Shown: positions 42,623 to 52,176, counted from the stretch's first letter. The stretch: DNA of 64,000 bases from Sphingopyxis macrogoltabida (GCF_001314325.1 NZ_CP009429.1:372501-436500), one strand, 5' to 3'. The notes: generated from the sequence alone by a model not told the origin. A program made the numbers and translations.

Positions 42623-42780
42623 TGGCCTGACGAAATTTCGCTGTCTTACATTGCACCGCCGTTATAGCGTTGCGCGATGATCCGCTTGGCCATTCTCCCT
42701 GTCGCGTCCGACGCGCGCAAAACGTCATTTCAGTGTGAAGTTGCGCAGTTTTCTGCCCTTTTGCTTCATGGTCTGGCCGC

Positions 42781-43287
42781 ATGCTGAGCGTCGAGACCCA
42801 TGCCGCGACGCCGTGGCCCGATGCGCTCGACTGGGAGGTGCGCGCCGGCGAAGCCGCCGCTGCGGCGCTCGCGCTGACGCCCTATGCATCGCTCGCCAAC
42901 GCCGCGCCGCTGGTCGAGATCGCGGTGCGCCTGACCAACGATGCCGAGGTGCACGCGCTTAACCGCGATTTTCGCGGCAAGGACAAGCCGACCAACGTCC
43001 TGTCTTTTCCGCAAGTGCAGGAAGACCTGCTCGAAGGACTGGCGAACAGCGACGATGGCGAAATCCTGCTCGGCGACATCGTCCTCGCGCGCGAAACCTG
43101 CGCACGCGAGGCCGAGGAAAAGGGGGTTCCGCTCGTCGATCATGCGACGCACCTGATCGTCCACGGCACGCTCCACCTCGTCGGTTACGATCATATGGAC
43201 GATGCGAGCGCGGCGGCGATGGAGGCGCTGGAAGTGAAAGCGCTTGCATCGCTGGGCATCGCCAATCCATATGCGGAGCAGGATTAA
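42781..43287 (+). CDS. ybeY: Endoribonuclease YbeY (16S rRNA maturation)
   Basis: A 168-residue zinc metalloprotein with the signature H-G-T-L-H-L-V-G-Y-D-H and the N-V-L-S-F-P motif. YbeY processes the 3' end of 16S rRNA and takes part in ribosome quality control. The gene is followed 17 bases on by corC, its usual partner. The phoH-like gene (ybeZ) commonly found before it is absent here; the thiolase of the carboxylase operon is the upstream neighbour, suggesting that operon was inserted or moved. Confidence 0.95.
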   Translation: MLSVETHAATPWPDALDWEVRAGEAAAAALALTPYASLANAAPLVEIAVRLTNDAEVHALNRDFRGKDKPTNVLSFPQVQEDLLEGLANSDDGEILLGDIVLARETCAREAEEKGVPLVDHATHLIVHGTLHLVGYDHMDDASAAAMEALEVKALASLGIANPYAEQD

Positions 43288-43304
43288 CAGGGAAAAGCCA
43301 ATAT

Positions 43305-44249
43305 ATGCCCGACGACCAGGGGTCTTCGAACCGATCGGAAGAGGACAGTAGTAGATCCGGACTGTTGTCCGGGCTGAAGAACCTGTTGTTCGGCGGCGAC
43401 AAGGAGCCGTCGCTGCGCGAACAGATCGAAGAGGTCATCGACGAGGCCGAGGAGGAAGGCCAGGAGCGGCGCGGGAGTAGCATCGTCGGCGACCTGTCGC
43501 CGATCGAGCGCAAGATGCTGCGCAACCTCCTCCATTTCGGCGAACAGACCGTCGACGACGTCGCGGTGCCGCGCGCCGACATCATCGCCATCCCCGAAAG
43601 CGCGAGTTTTGCCGAAGCGGTCGCGCTCTTTGCCGAAGCGGGCCACAGCCGCCTGCCGGTCTATCGCGAGACGCTCGACGAGGTCGTCGGCATGATCCAC
43701 GTCAAGGATGTCTTCGCGGTGCTGGCCGAGGGACGGGCGCCGCCGCCGCTGCTCGACCTGATCCGCCAGCCGCTCTATGTCCCGCAGTCGATGGGCGTCC
43801 TCGACCTGCTCGCCGAAATGCGCGCCAAACGGACCCATCTTGCCATCGTCATCGACGAATATTCGGGCACCGAAGGACTGCTGACGATCGAGGATCTGGT
43901 CGAGGAAATCGTCGGCGAGATCGAGGACGAGCATGACGACGAACCCGAACCGCTGATCGTCGCGGGCGAGCATGGCTGCTGGGAAGCCGACGCGCGCGCC
44001 GAACTCGATGACATCGGCGAGGCGATCGACCCGCGGCTCGCCGAGGTCGACGAGGATGTCGACACGCTGGGCGGCCTTGCCGCCGTCCTCGCCGGTCATG
44101 TGCCCGAGGTCGGCGAAATATTGCTCCACCCGAGCGGCTGGCGGATCGAGGTGACCGAGGCCGACGAGCGCCGCGTCCATCACTTGCGCCTCCATCCGCC
44201 GGTCGAGGTCGATCTCGAAGCCCCGCCGGAGCGTCCGGAGGATTATTGA
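43305..44249 (+). CDS. corC: CorC/HlyC-family CBS-domain transporter-associated protein
   Basis: A 314-residue soluble protein. The order is an acidic N-terminal part (residues 1-65), two CBS domains (about 80-210, with R-A-D-I-I-A-I-P and Y-R-E-T-L-D-E-V-V-G-M-I-H-V-K-D), and a CorC-HlyC C-terminal domain with G-W-R-I-E-V. It is proposed to support magnesium or cobalt efflux. It is downstream of ybeY as usual, but the apolipoprotein N-acyltransferase gene often found next is replaced by a glycosyltransferase. Confidence 0.93.
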   Translation: MPDDQGSSNRSEEDSSRSGLLSGLKNLLFGGDKEPSLREQIEEVIDEAEEEGQERRGSSIVGDLSPIERKMLRNLLHFGEQTVDDVAVPRADIIAIPESASFAEAVALFAEAGHSRLPVYRETLDEVVGMIHVKDVFAVLAEGRAPPPLLDLIRQPLYVPQSMGVLDLLAEMRAKRTHLAIVIDEYSGTEGLLTIEDLVEEIVGEIEDEHDDEPEPLIVAGEHGCWEADARAELDDIGEAIDPRLAEVDEDVDTLGGLAAVLAGHVPEVGEILLHPSGWRIEVTEADERRVHHLRLHPPVEVDLEAPPERPEDY

Positions 44250-44312
44250 TCGCGGAGGGCGGACGCCTGCGCCCGATTGCCTTTAAGCCCTGATCGGACT
44301 AGCTGAGGCCGG

Positions 44313-45470
44313 ATGGACGTTTCGGACCTTCGCATCGCCCTCTTCAGCGGCAATTACAACATGACGGTCGACGGCGCGAACAAGGCGTTGAACCGCCTCG
44401 TCGGCTATCTGCTGTCGCAGGGGGCGGCGGTGCGCGTCTATTCGCCGACCGTCGCCAACCCCGATTTCGAACCGACGGGCGATCTGGTCAGCGTGCCGTC
44501 GATGGCGATCCCGAACCGCCCCGAATATCGCATCCCGCTCCATTTCTCGTCGCGGGTCCGCGAGGATATCACCCAGTTCGCCCCGAACATCCTCCATATC
44601 TCCAGCCCCGACCGGGTGTCGCGACAGGCGGCGGCATGGGCGCGGCGGCGGCGCATTCCGGTCGCCTGTTCGGTGCACACGCGCTTCGAAACCTATTTCC
44701 GCTACTACAACCTGTCCTTCCTCGAACCGGTCATCGTTGCCTGGCTGCGCAAGCTGTACCGCAAGTGCGATGCGCTGATCGCGCCGTCGGAAAGCTTCGC
44801 CCAGGTGCTGCGCCAGCAGCGGATGAACTACGATATCGGTATCTGGACGCGCGGGGTCGAGCGCGATGTGTTCAACCCCGGACGCCGCGATCTGACCTGG
44901 CGCCGCTCGTGGGGGATGGCCGATGACGTCCCGGCGATCGCTTTCCTCGGGCGGCTGGTGATGGAAAAGGGGCTCGATGTCTTCGCCGATGCGATCGACC
45001 AGCTCGGCCGCCGCGGCGTCCCGCACGAGGTCGTCGTGATCGGCGAGGGTCCGGCCGGTGACTGGTTCGAATCGCGGCTGCCGCGCGCCAAGTTCGTCGG
45101 CTTTCAGGGCGGCGACAACCTCGCCCGCGCGCTGGCGTCGTGCGACATGCTGTTCAACCCGTCGGTTACCGAGACCTTCGGCAACGTCACCCTTGAGGCT
45201 ATGGCGTGCGGGCTGCCGGTCGTCGCCGCGCGCGCGACCGGCAGCGCGAGCATCGTCAAGCACGGCCAGACGGGCTATCTCGTGACGCCGGGGTCGATCA
45301 CCAGCTTTGCCGACGATCTCGAACGCTATTGCCGCGATCCCGCCCTGCGCGCGGCGCATGGCGCGGCGGCGCTGCAGGAAAGCGCAACCTATCAGTGGGA
45401 TGCGATCAACCAGACGGTCGCCGACACCTATTTGCGGCTGATCCGCCAGAAACAGCGGCACGGGAGCTGA
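44313..45470 (+). CDS. Glycosyltransferase family 4 protein
   Basis: A 385-residue GT-B fold glycosyltransferase. The N-terminal domain shows F-S-G-N-Y-N-M-T-V-D-G-A-N-K-A-L-N-R-L, and the C-terminal donor-binding domain has F-L-G-R-L-V-M-E-K-G-L-D and P-S-V-T-E-T-F-G-N-V-T-L-E-A-M-A-C, the E-x7-E nucleotide-sugar motif. The pattern is close to glycosyltransferases of glycolipid synthesis (SqdX/mannosyltransferase-like); the sugar and acceptor are not determined. ATG 44313 is the first start after the corC gene and the frame suits it. Confidence 0.88.
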   Translation: MDVSDLRIALFSGNYNMTVDGANKALNRLVGYLLSQGAAVRVYSPTVANPDFEPTGDLVSVPSMAIPNRPEYRIPLHFSSRVREDITQFAPNILHISSPDRVSRQAAAWARRRRIPVACSVHTRFETYFRYYNLSFLEPVIVAWLRKLYRKCDALIAPSESFAQVLRQQRMNYDIGIWTRGVERDVFNPGRRDLTWRRSWGMADDVPAIAFLGRLVMEKGLDVFADAIDQLGRRGVPHEVVVIGEGPAGDWFESRLPRAKFVGFQGGDNLARALASCDMLFNPSVTETFGNVTLEAMACGLPVVAARATGSASIVKHGQTGYLVTPGSITSFADDLERYCRDPALRAAHGAAALQESATYQWDAINQTVADTYLRLIRQKQRHGS

Positions 45471-45477
45471 GCCCGCG

Positions 45478-46800
45478 ATGGCCGGCGACCTGTTTGGCGA
45501 GGACGCGCCTGCAGAGCGGGGCGGCGGCGCGACGGGGGCGGTGCCGCTCGCCGAACGTTTGCGCCCGCGCGCGCTCGCCGACGTCGTCGGGCAGGAGCAT
45601 CTGACCGGCCCCGAAGGGACGATCGGGCGAATGGTCGCGGCGGGGCAATTGTCGTCGATCATCCTCTGGGGGCCGCCGGGGACCGGCAAGACGACGATCG
45701 CGCGGCTGCTGGCCGAGGCGGTCGGCATGCGCTTCGCGCCGCTGTCGGCGGTCTTTTCGGGCGTCGCCGACCTGCGCCAGGCCTTCGCCGATGCCGAAAA
45801 GATGGCGGCGGCCGGCAAGCGCACCCTGCTTTTCGTCGACGAAATTCACCGCTTCAATCGCGCCCAGCAGGACGGTTTCCTGCCCTATGTCGAGCGCGGC
45901 ACGGTGGTGCTGGTCGGCGCGACGACCGAAAATCCTAGTTTCGCGCTCAACGCCGCGCTGCTGTCGCGCGCGCAGGTGCTGGTGCTCCATCGCCTCGACG
46001 AGGCGGCGCTGGCGACACTGGTCGAGCGTGCCGAGGCCGAGGTCGGCCGCGCGCTGCCGGTCACCGACGATGCGCGGGCCTCGCTGATCGCCAGTGCCGA
46101 CGGCGACGGGCGTTTTCTGCTCAATCAGGTCGAAACGCTGTTCTCGGCCGCGATCGACGCGCCGCTCGATCCGGCCGAGCTGGCGCAGTTCCTCCATCGC
46201 CGCATGCCCGTCTACGACAAGGATCGCGACGGGCACTACAATCTGATCTCGGCGCTCCACAAGGCGCTGCGCGGGTCGGATCCGCAGGCGGCGCTTTATT
46301 ACATGGCGCGTATGCTCGTCGCGGGCGAGGAGCCGCTTTATGTGCTGCGGCGGCTTGTCCGCTTCGCGAGCGAGGATGTCGGCCTCGCCGACCCGCAGGC
46401 GCTCGTGCAATGCCTCGCCGCGAAGGACGCCTATCAGTTCCTCGGCTCGCCCGAAGGCGAACTCGCGATCGTGCAGGCGTGCCTCTATCTCGCGACCGCG
46501 CCCAAATCGAACGCCGCCTATGCCGCGCAAAAGGCGGCCTTTGCTTCGGCACGCGACACCGGGTCGCTCGCGCCGCCCGCCAATATCCTCAACGCTCCGA
46601 CCAAGCTGATGAAGGATCTCGGCTATGGTGCGGGCTATGAATATGACCATGACGCCGAGGGCGGATTTTCGGGCGCCGATTACTGGCCCGAAGGCATGGG
46701 CGCGCAGACCTATTACCAGCCGACCGACCGCGGGTTCGAAAAGCGCATTGCCGAGCGGATCGCTTGGTGGGACGAACAACGGCGGGCGCGGGGCGGCTGA
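45478..46800 (+). CDS. rarA: Replication-associated recombination protein A
   Basis: A 440-residue AAA+ ATPase (RarA/MgsA) that works at stalled replication forks. It shows R-P-R-A-L-A-D-V-V-G-Q-E-H, Walker A G-P-P-G-T-G-K-T-T, Walker B L-F-V-D-E-I-H-R-F-N, the sensor V-G-A-T-T-E-N-P-S-F, and the C-terminal tetramerisation and winged-helix part with Y-P-D-like segments. It begins seven bases after the glycosyltransferase stop, and its own stop overlaps the next ATG. Confidence 0.96.
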   Translation: MAGDLFGEDAPAERGGGATGAVPLAERLRPRALADVVGQEHLTGPEGTIGRMVAAGQLSSIILWGPPGTGKTTIARLLAEAVGMRFAPLSAVFSGVADLRQAFADAEKMAAAGKRTLLFVDEIHRFNRAQQDGFLPYVERGTVVLVGATTENPSFALNAALLSRAQVLVLHRLDEAALATLVERAEAEVGRALPVTDDARASLIASADGDGRFLLNQVETLFSAAIDAPLDPAELAQFLHRRMPVYDKDRDGHYNLISALHKALRGSDPQAALYYMARMLVAGEEPLYVLRRLVRFASEDVGLADPQALVQCLAAKDAYQFLGSPEGELAIVQACLYLATAPKSNAAYAAQKAAFASARDTGSLAPPANILNAPTKLMKDLGYGAGYEYDHDAEGGFSGADYWPEGMGAQTYYQPTDRGFEKRIAERIAWWDEQRRARGG

Positions 46801-47153
46801 TGACGCCGAAATTTGACAGCTGGGACGATGTGGTGCGCTTTGCCTGCACCTTGCCCGATGTCGAGATGCTGTCCTTCTACGGCACGCCCTGTCCCAAGCT
46901 GGGCGGCAAGGCGCTGGCATCGCCCGGGCGCGAAGCGGGAAGCTTTGCCGTGATGTGCAAGCCCGACGAAAAGGACATCCTCCTCGAAACCGACCCCGCC
47001 ACTTTCTGGCAGACGCCGCATTACGAAGGCTGGCACGCGTTGCTCGTCCGCTTCGGGTCCGACGATCCCGAACGTATCGCCGATGTCATCCGCCGCGCCT
47101 GGTGGGACCGGGCCAAGAAGGCCCAGCGTCAGGCTTTTGGCGAGCGGCCCTGA
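46800..47153 (+). CDS. MmcQ/YjbR-family protein
   Basis: A 117-residue protein of the MmcQ/YjbR family, with a cysteine-free DUF419-like fold (T-P-C-P-K-L-G-G-K and a C-terminal A-W-W-D-R-A-K-K basic helix). Members are small DNA-binding-like proteins often next to recombination genes. ATG 46800 overlaps the rarA stop (TGATG). The function is unknown. Confidence 0.8.
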   Translation: MTPKFDSWDDVVRFACTLPDVEMLSFYGTPCPKLGGKALASPGREAGSFAVMCKPDEKDILLETDPATFWQTPHYEGWHALLVRFGSDDPERIADVIRRAWWDRAKKAQRQAFGERP

Positions 47154-47174
47154 GGGGCAGGGGGCTCACGCCGC

Positions 47175-47585
47175 TCAGCCCGGATAACGCTCGAACGCCG
47201 GCATCTGATCGAGATTTTCCATCCAGCCGATCCGTTCGGCGGTCTGGATCTGCACCTGTGCCGGGATCAGGTCGGGGTCGTCGAGCGTCGCGGTCTGGAC
47301 GTCGATCTGACCCGGAAAGATCGCCTCGTTGGTATAGAAGAGCCCGGTGCCGCACTCGCTGCAGAAATGGCGGCGGCCATGTTCGGACGAGGCATAGACT
47401 TTGGGCTCGCCGGTCATGTCGAGCGCATCGCGGCTGACCAGCCCCCAACCCACCATCGGGGCGCCCGAATGGCGGCGGCAGTCCTGGCAATGGCACAGCG
47501 CATGATGTTCGACCGCGGTCGGCATCGAATAGCGGATGGCGCCGCAATGGCATTGGCCGGCGGCGCGGGCAGCAGAATCAGTCAT
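47175..47585 (-). CDS. GFA-family (glutathione-dependent formaldehyde-activating enzyme-like) protein
   Basis: A 136-residue zinc protein with the GFA cysteine pattern C-H-C-G-A, C-H-C-Q-D-C-R-R and C-S-E-C-G-T. The first member was proposed to speed formation of S-hydroxymethylglutathione, but many members are of unclear function, and this gene is 21 kb from the formaldehyde operon, so the activity is not implied. It converges with the MmcQ-like gene. Confidence 0.88.
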   Translation of the reverse strand: MTDSAARAAGQCHCGAIRYSMPTAVEHHALCHCQDCRRHSGAPMVGWGLVSRDALDMTGEPKVYASSEHGRRHFCSECGTGLFYTNEAIFPGQIDVQTATLDDPDLIPAQVQIQTAERIGWMENLDQMPAFERYPG

Positions 47586-47665
47586 ATCGCTCTCCTCATA
47601 TACATGGAGAACATATCATAAACATTTTCACAAAAGCAATTACCCCGGCGGTCAATCGCCCCAGA

Positions 47666-49960
47666 TCAATCGCCCAAGTCGACGCCATGCGCGCTCGCCC
47701 ATTGCTGATACTGGCCGCGCGGGTCGGCCGCCGGCTGCGCGAGGATGGCAGGCATTGCGGCGCGCAGCGCGCCGAGGTGGAGCGAGCGAATCATCGCCTT
47801 GACCGGTCCGACGCCTGCCGGGGTGATCGACAGCCGCTCGATCCCGACGCCGAGCAGGGCCATCGCCTCGAGCGGGCGCCCGCCCATTTCGCCGCAGACG
47901 CCGAGCGCGACCTTGCTGCCCGCGACGATTTTGACGACGCGCGACAGGTAACGCATGACCGTCGGCGACAGCCAGTCATAACGCTCCGCCAGCCGCGGGT
48001 GCGCGCGGTCGGCAGCGAAGAGGAACTGGGTAAGGTCGTTGGTGCCGATCGACAGGAAGTCGAGGTGCGGCAGCATCAGGTCGAGTGTTTCGACCAGTCC
48101 CGGAACCTCGAGCATCGCGCCATAGCGGATTGCCACCGGCAGCTTCTTGTTATGGCTGGCGAGCCACGCGCGCTGGCCGACGAACAGGTCGCGTGCCGCT
48201 TCATATTCCCACGGCTCGGACACCATCGGGAACATCACATTCAGCGTCCGCCCGGCCGCCGCTTCCATCAGCGCGCGCGCCTGCACCTTGAGCAATCCCT
48301 CGCGTTCGAGTGCGAGGCGGAGCGCGCGCCACCCCATCGCCGGATTTTCCTCCAGCGCGGTGTCGGTGTTCATATAGGGCAGCGCCTTGTCGCCGCCGAT
48401 GTCGACGGTGCGAAAGATCACCGGCCGGTCGCCGGCGGCGTCGAGCACGTCGCGATAGAGGCGCTGCTGCCGTTCGCGCGCGGGCAGGGTCGCCGAGACG
48501 AGGAACTGGAATTCGGTGCGGAACAGGCCGATGCCGCGCGCCCCGGTCAGGTCCAGCGCCGCAACATCCTCGCGGAGGCCGGCGTTGATCATCAGTTCGA
48601 TCGGCACGCCATCCTTCGTCACCGCAGGCAGGTCACGCAGCGTGGCAAGGTTGGCGCGGCGCTTTTGCGAGATTTCGAGCTTGGCGTCGAAGGCGTCCTG
48701 TATCGCCTGCGTCGGGCGGACCTGCAGCGTGCCGGCGCCGGCGTCGATCAGCAGCAGATCGCCTTCGCGGATCGACGTGCGCACGTCGCGGACGCGGCCG
48801 AGAACGGGAACTCCCATCGCGCGCGCGACGATGATGACGTGCGCGGTCAGCGACCCTTCCTCGAGGACGACGCCCTTCAGGCGGCGGCGATCATATTCGA
48901 GCAGTTCGGCGGGGCCGAGGTTGCGCGCGATCAGGATCGAATCCTGCCGCAGGCCCATTTGCGCGGCGGTGCCCATCTGGCCCGACACGATCCGGATCAG
49001 CCGGTTCGACAGATCCTCGAGGTCGTGCATGCGGTCGCGCAGCAGCGGATCGTCGATCTGGCGCATGCGCATCCGGGTGCGTTGCTGGACGCGCTCGATC
49101 GCCGCCTCGGCGGTCAGGCCGCTGTCGATCGCTTCGTTGATCCGGCGCGACCAGCCTTCGTCATAGGCGAACATCTTGTAGGTCTCGAGAACCTCCTCAT
49201 GTTCGCCGCCGACGCCGAATTCGGCCTGGCTGGTCATGCGGTCGATCTGTTCGCGCATCTTGTCGAACGCGGCATAGACGCGGTGGCGCTCGGCCTCGAT
49301 GTCGTCGGCGACCGTATGTTCGATGGTGATGCGCGGCTGGTGGAAAACCGCGATCCCGGCGCCCATGCCGTCGACGAGTTTCTGTCCGGCCAGCCGCTGC
49401 GCCGACTGGTCGGTCGCGGCGGCGTCGATGCGCGCCGCGGTGTCGACGAGGTCGGCGTTGGCGATCAGTTCGGACAACACCATCGCGACGGTCTGCAGCG
49501 TCTCGATCTCGATATCGGCATAGCGGCGCGGGTCGCTGTGCTGGACGCAGAGCACGCCGACGGCGCGTTCGCGGCGGATGATCGGCACGCCGGCAAAGCT
49601 GTGGAACAATTCCTCGCCGGTCTCGGGACGATAGGAAAAGTCGGGATGCGCCGCCGCTTCGTCGAGGTTCAGCGTTTCGATCTGGTCGGCGATCGTGCCG
49701 ACAAGGCCTTCGCCGAGCGCCAGCCGGGTGACGTGCACCGCCTCCTGCTTCAACCCGCGCGTCGCATAGAGTTCGAGCGACCCGTCGCGCAGCAGGTAGA
49801 TCGAGCAGACCTCGCTATCGAGGCATTCGCCGATGATGCCGACGACCTGATTGAGCTTGCTCTGCGCATTGGTCCGCGCCGCCATCACTTCGTGCAGCCG
49901 GGTCAGGATCGTGCGCGCTGACTGGGCGGCGGTCGAAGGCGGGGGTGGGGCGTTGGTCAT
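47666..49960 (-). CDS. ptsP: Phosphoenolpyruvate-protein phosphotransferase PtsP (EI-Ntr)
   Basis: A 764-residue EI-Ntr: an N-terminal GAF domain (about residues 15-165), then a linker helix region, the phospho-His domain with T-A-H-V-I-I-V-A-R-A-M-G, and the C-terminal PEP-binding TIM barrel with G-L-F-R-T-E-F, G-T-N-D-L-T-Q-F and G-V-C-G-E-M-G-G. It is the first step of the nitrogen-linked PTS, passing phosphate to NPr and EIIA-Ntr. Neither partner is in the window. ATG 49960 is used. Confidence 0.95.
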   Translation of the reverse strand: MTNAPPPPSTAAQSARTILTRLHEVMAARTNAQSKLNQVVGIIGECLDSEVCSIYLLRDGSLELYATRGLKQEAVHVTRLALGEGLVGTIADQIETLNLDEAAAHPDFSYRPETGEELFHSFAGVPIIRRERAVGVLCVQHSDPRRYADIEIETLQTVAMVLSELIANADLVDTAARIDAAATDQSAQRLAGQKLVDGMGAGIAVFHQPRITIEHTVADDIEAERHRVYAAFDKMREQIDRMTSQAEFGVGGEHEEVLETYKMFAYDEGWSRRINEAIDSGLTAEAAIERVQQRTRMRMRQIDDPLLRDRMHDLEDLSNRLIRIVSGQMGTAAQMGLRQDSILIARNLGPAELLEYDRRRLKGVVLEEGSLTAHVIIVARAMGVPVLGRVRDVRTSIREGDLLLIDAGAGTLQVRPTQAIQDAFDAKLEISQKRRANLATLRDLPAVTKDGVPIELMINAGLREDVAALDLTGARGIGLFRTEFQFLVSATLPARERQQRLYRDVLDAAGDRPVIFRTVDIGGDKALPYMNTDTALEENPAMGWRALRLALEREGLLKVQARALMEAAAGRTLNVMFPMVSEPWEYEAARDLFVGQRAWLASHNKKLPVAIRYGAMLEVPGLVETLDLMLPHLDFLSIGTNDLTQFLFAADRAHPRLAERYDWLSPTVMRYLSRVVKIVAGSKVALGVCGEMGGRPLEAMALLGVGIERLSITPAGVGPVKAMIRSLHLGALRAAMPAILAQPAADPRGQYQQWASAHGVDLGD

Positions 49961-50025
49961 TGACTCCCTGCTATCAGAAGCAGGGGGTCAACGCCAAGGC
50001 CGCACGTGATTTTGTCGGACGATGC

Positions 50026-50781
50026 TCAGGGGTTGGTGCCGCCCGTCGGCGGGACCGCCGGCGGGCCGACCGTCACCGACGTATCGGTCGGCACTGTTGT
50101 CGTCAGCGGCGCCGGGGCGCTGGTCACCGGCGGCGGCGCGGCATATTTGGCATCCCACGCCGCAACATCGACCTGATATTTCGCATAGGCTTCGTAAAAG
50201 TCGATGAAGGGCTGGTCGAGCCGCGCGAGATGCGCGGGCGCCTGCTCGACGAGTTGCGCGGACGGTGTCGACGACACGATCTGCGCGATCTCGTTCGCGC
50301 GCACACAAAATTCGCGCTGCGCCGGCGGCTGGGCGAAATAGTTGAACAATTGCGTTGACAGGCGGTCGCGCGGCGCGATGCCGTTATTGCCGTTTTCCTT
50401 GCCGAGATCCTTGATCACCGTCTTTTCAGTCGCCTTGATCACCTTGGCATGCGCCTTGATGATATTGTTGTACGACGACACCAAAGTTGCTTCCTCGATC
50501 CCGCGGCAGCCGATCGCTGCGACATTGAGGCCGATTTTCATCTGCCAGAAGGCGCGGTCGCCGGTCATGTGGCTGTTTGCGGTGACGAAGCGGCCGTCGA
50601 TCCCGCGTCCCGGCAGGATCTGGGTGAGCGCGGCGCTGCCCGGCGGAATCGGACGCGGCGGGACGACGATCACCGGCGGCGGGGGCGGCGGGGGCGGCGG
50701 CGGCGGCGGCGGCTTGGGTGCGCAGGCAGCGACGCTCGCCAAAAGCCCGGCCACAACGATCTTACGCGACAAATTCATCAT
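50026..50781 (-). CDS. Proline-rich lipoprotein of unknown function
   Basis: A 251-residue lipoprotein. The signal peptide ends in V-A-A-C, the acylated cysteine, and is followed immediately by a run of 13 prolines between two lysine/isoleucine-flanked stretches, then a globular part of about 150 residues and a Pro/Thr-rich tail. The polyproline should reach out from the membrane as a stiff spacer. The run is encoded by an imperfect GGC/GGG-type repeat on the plus strand. ATG 50781 (or 50778) is supported by a GGGGAG site. The globular part was not recognised. Confidence 0.75.
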   Translation of the reverse strand: MMNLSRKIVVAGLLASVAACAPKPPPPPPPPPPPPPVIVVPPRPIPPGSAALTQILPGRGIDGRFVTANSHMTGDRAFWQMKIGLNVAAIGCRGIEEATLVSSYNNIIKAHAKVIKATEKTVIKDLGKENGNNGIAPRDRLSTQLFNYFAQPPAQREFCVRANEIAQIVSSTPSAQLVEQAPAHLARLDQPFIDFYEAYAKYQVDVAAWDAKYAAPPPVTSAPAPLTTTVPTDTSVTVGPPAVPPTGGTNP

Positions 50782-50810
50782 ATTCTCCCCAACCGCACCA
50801 GCATGCGGCC

Positions 50811-51815
50811 TCAACCCCGAGCGTGCAAGGCGGCTTCGGCCTGTTGCACCAAAGCCGCGATAATATCGGCGACGCTCTCTTCCTGCGTTACCATACCCAC
50901 AGATTGCCCTGCCATTAACGAACCATTTTCGACATCGCCGTCGATCACCGCGCGACGCAATGCGCCGGCCCAATAATGCTCGATCTCGAGCTGCGCCTCC
51001 GCCATGTCGACCTCGCCGCCGTCGAGGCGGTTCGCGACCTCGCGCTGTTTGACGGTAAACGCCTCGGTCCCGGCATTTTTGAGTGCGCGAACCGGGATCA
51101 CCGGCAGGCGCGGATCGATCTGGACACTCGCCACGGCTTCGCGCGCCGAGGCACGCATGAAGGCCTTCTTGAAATTGGGGTGGGCGATGCTTTCGGTCGC
51201 GCAGACGAAGCGCGTGCCGAGCTGGACGCCCGACGCGCCCATTTCCAGATAGGCGGCGATCGCTTCGCCGCGGCCGATGCCGCCGGCGACGAAAATCGGC
51301 ACTTCGTCCGCGAGCGAGGGCAGGATTTCCTGCGCAAGCACACTGGTCGACACCGGGCCGATATGGCCGCCGGCCTCCATCCCCTCGATCACCAGCGCGT
51401 CGACGCCCGAGCGGACGAGCTTCTTGGCGAGCGCGAGGGTCGGGGCGAAGCAGATGACCTTCGCGCCCGATGCCTTGATCGCTTCGAGGCTGCCCTTGGG
51501 CGGCAGCCCGCCCGCGAGCACGACATGGCCAACGCCATGTTTGGCGCACACGTCGATCAGATCGAACAACTGCGGGTGCATGGTGATCAGGTTGACGCCG
51601 AAATTGCGCTTTGCGATCGCCTTGGTTGCGGCAATTTCGGTATCGAGAAGTTCGGGCGTCATCGCGCCACAGGCGATGACGCCGAAACCGCCCGCATTGC
51701 TGATCGCGCTGACGAGGCTTCGTTCGGAAACCCAGCTCATCGCGCCGCAAAGGATGGCGTAATCGCTGCCCAGAAGCGCAGTTCCGCGCGCCATCAGATC
51801 GTTAATTTTGCTCAT
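50811..51815 (-). CDS. Nitronate monooxygenase-like NAD(P)H-dependent flavin oxidoreductase
   Basis: A 334-residue TIM-barrel FMN enzyme of the 2-nitropropane dioxygenase/nitronate monooxygenase group. Motifs are P-like loops N-A-G-G-F-G-V-I, E-G-M-E-A-G-G-H and F-V-A-G-G-I-G-R-G-E-A-I. Related enzymes act as enoyl reductases (FabK) or quinone reductases, so the substrate is open. ATG 51815 was preferred because homologues begin there; the frame runs back to 51941. It is upstream of, and 30 bases from, the lipoprotein on the same strand. Confidence 0.87.
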   Translation of the reverse strand: MSKINDLMARGTALLGSDYAILCGAMSWVSERSLVSAISNAGGFGVIACGAMTPELLDTEIAATKAIAKRNFGVNLITMHPQLFDLIDVCAKHGVGHVVLAGGLPPKGSLEAIKASGAKVICFAPTLALAKKLVRSGVDALVIEGMEAGGHIGPVSTSVLAQEILPSLADEVPIFVAGGIGRGEAIAAYLEMGASGVQLGTRFVCATESIAHPNFKKAFMRASAREAVASVQIDPRLPVIPVRALKNAGTEAFTVKQREVANRLDGGEVDMAEAQLEIEHYWAGALRRAVIDGDVENGSLMAGQSVGMVTQEESVADIIAALVQQAEAALHARG

Positions 51816-52005
51816 TGAAACCGCCTTTGCCAGCACTGGGACTCGCGCGCAATCCCCGGCGTTCGCACCCTTGTCGACCCGTCGCGCCCCTGAATCGCTT
51901 TGGCGCAGCAACCGAACCTTTCGGCGCAGAAAGCAAATCAATCATTGTCTACTAAAAAACTTGATATAGGTTGCGCGCCGACTCAAAAACGAAGGGAAGG
52001 ACAAG

Positions 52006-52176
52006 ATGACCCATCCGAAAGCCGAAGCGGAAAGCGCGCAGGAAGCGACGCCGCGCGCGGTGCAGACCGTGCTCGACGCGCTCGAAAAGCTGCGCTTCGG
52101 GGCGATCCAGCTGACCGTTCACGAGGGCCGGCTGGTGCAGGTCGATGTGACCGAGCGCCACCGCTACCCCAACTGA
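52006..52176 (+). CDS. DUF2292 (YezD-like) small protein
   Basis: A 56-residue protein: an acidic N-terminal part, then L-D-A-L-E-K-L-R-F-G-A-I-Q-L-T-V-H-E-G-R-L-V-Q-V-D, the DUF2292 signature. In other bacteria the family is often near sulfur acquisition genes. ATG 52006 follows GAAGGGAAGG. The TonB receptor gene starts 96 bases downstream on the same strand, so this small protein may mark it as a sulfur-source receptor (inference). Confidence 0.85.
   Translation: MTHPKAEAESAQEATPRAVQTVLDALEKLRFGAIQLTVHEGRLVQVDVTERHRYPN

Noticed and set aside
47175..47585. GFA gene as part of the formaldehyde pathway
   Set aside because: It is 21 kb away, on a different transcript, and the family has uncertain activity.
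47687..49921. A 744-codon open frame on the plus strand across ptsP
   Set aside because: ptsP on the minus strand has full motif support; the plus frame is low in hydrophobic residues and looks like an antisense shadow.
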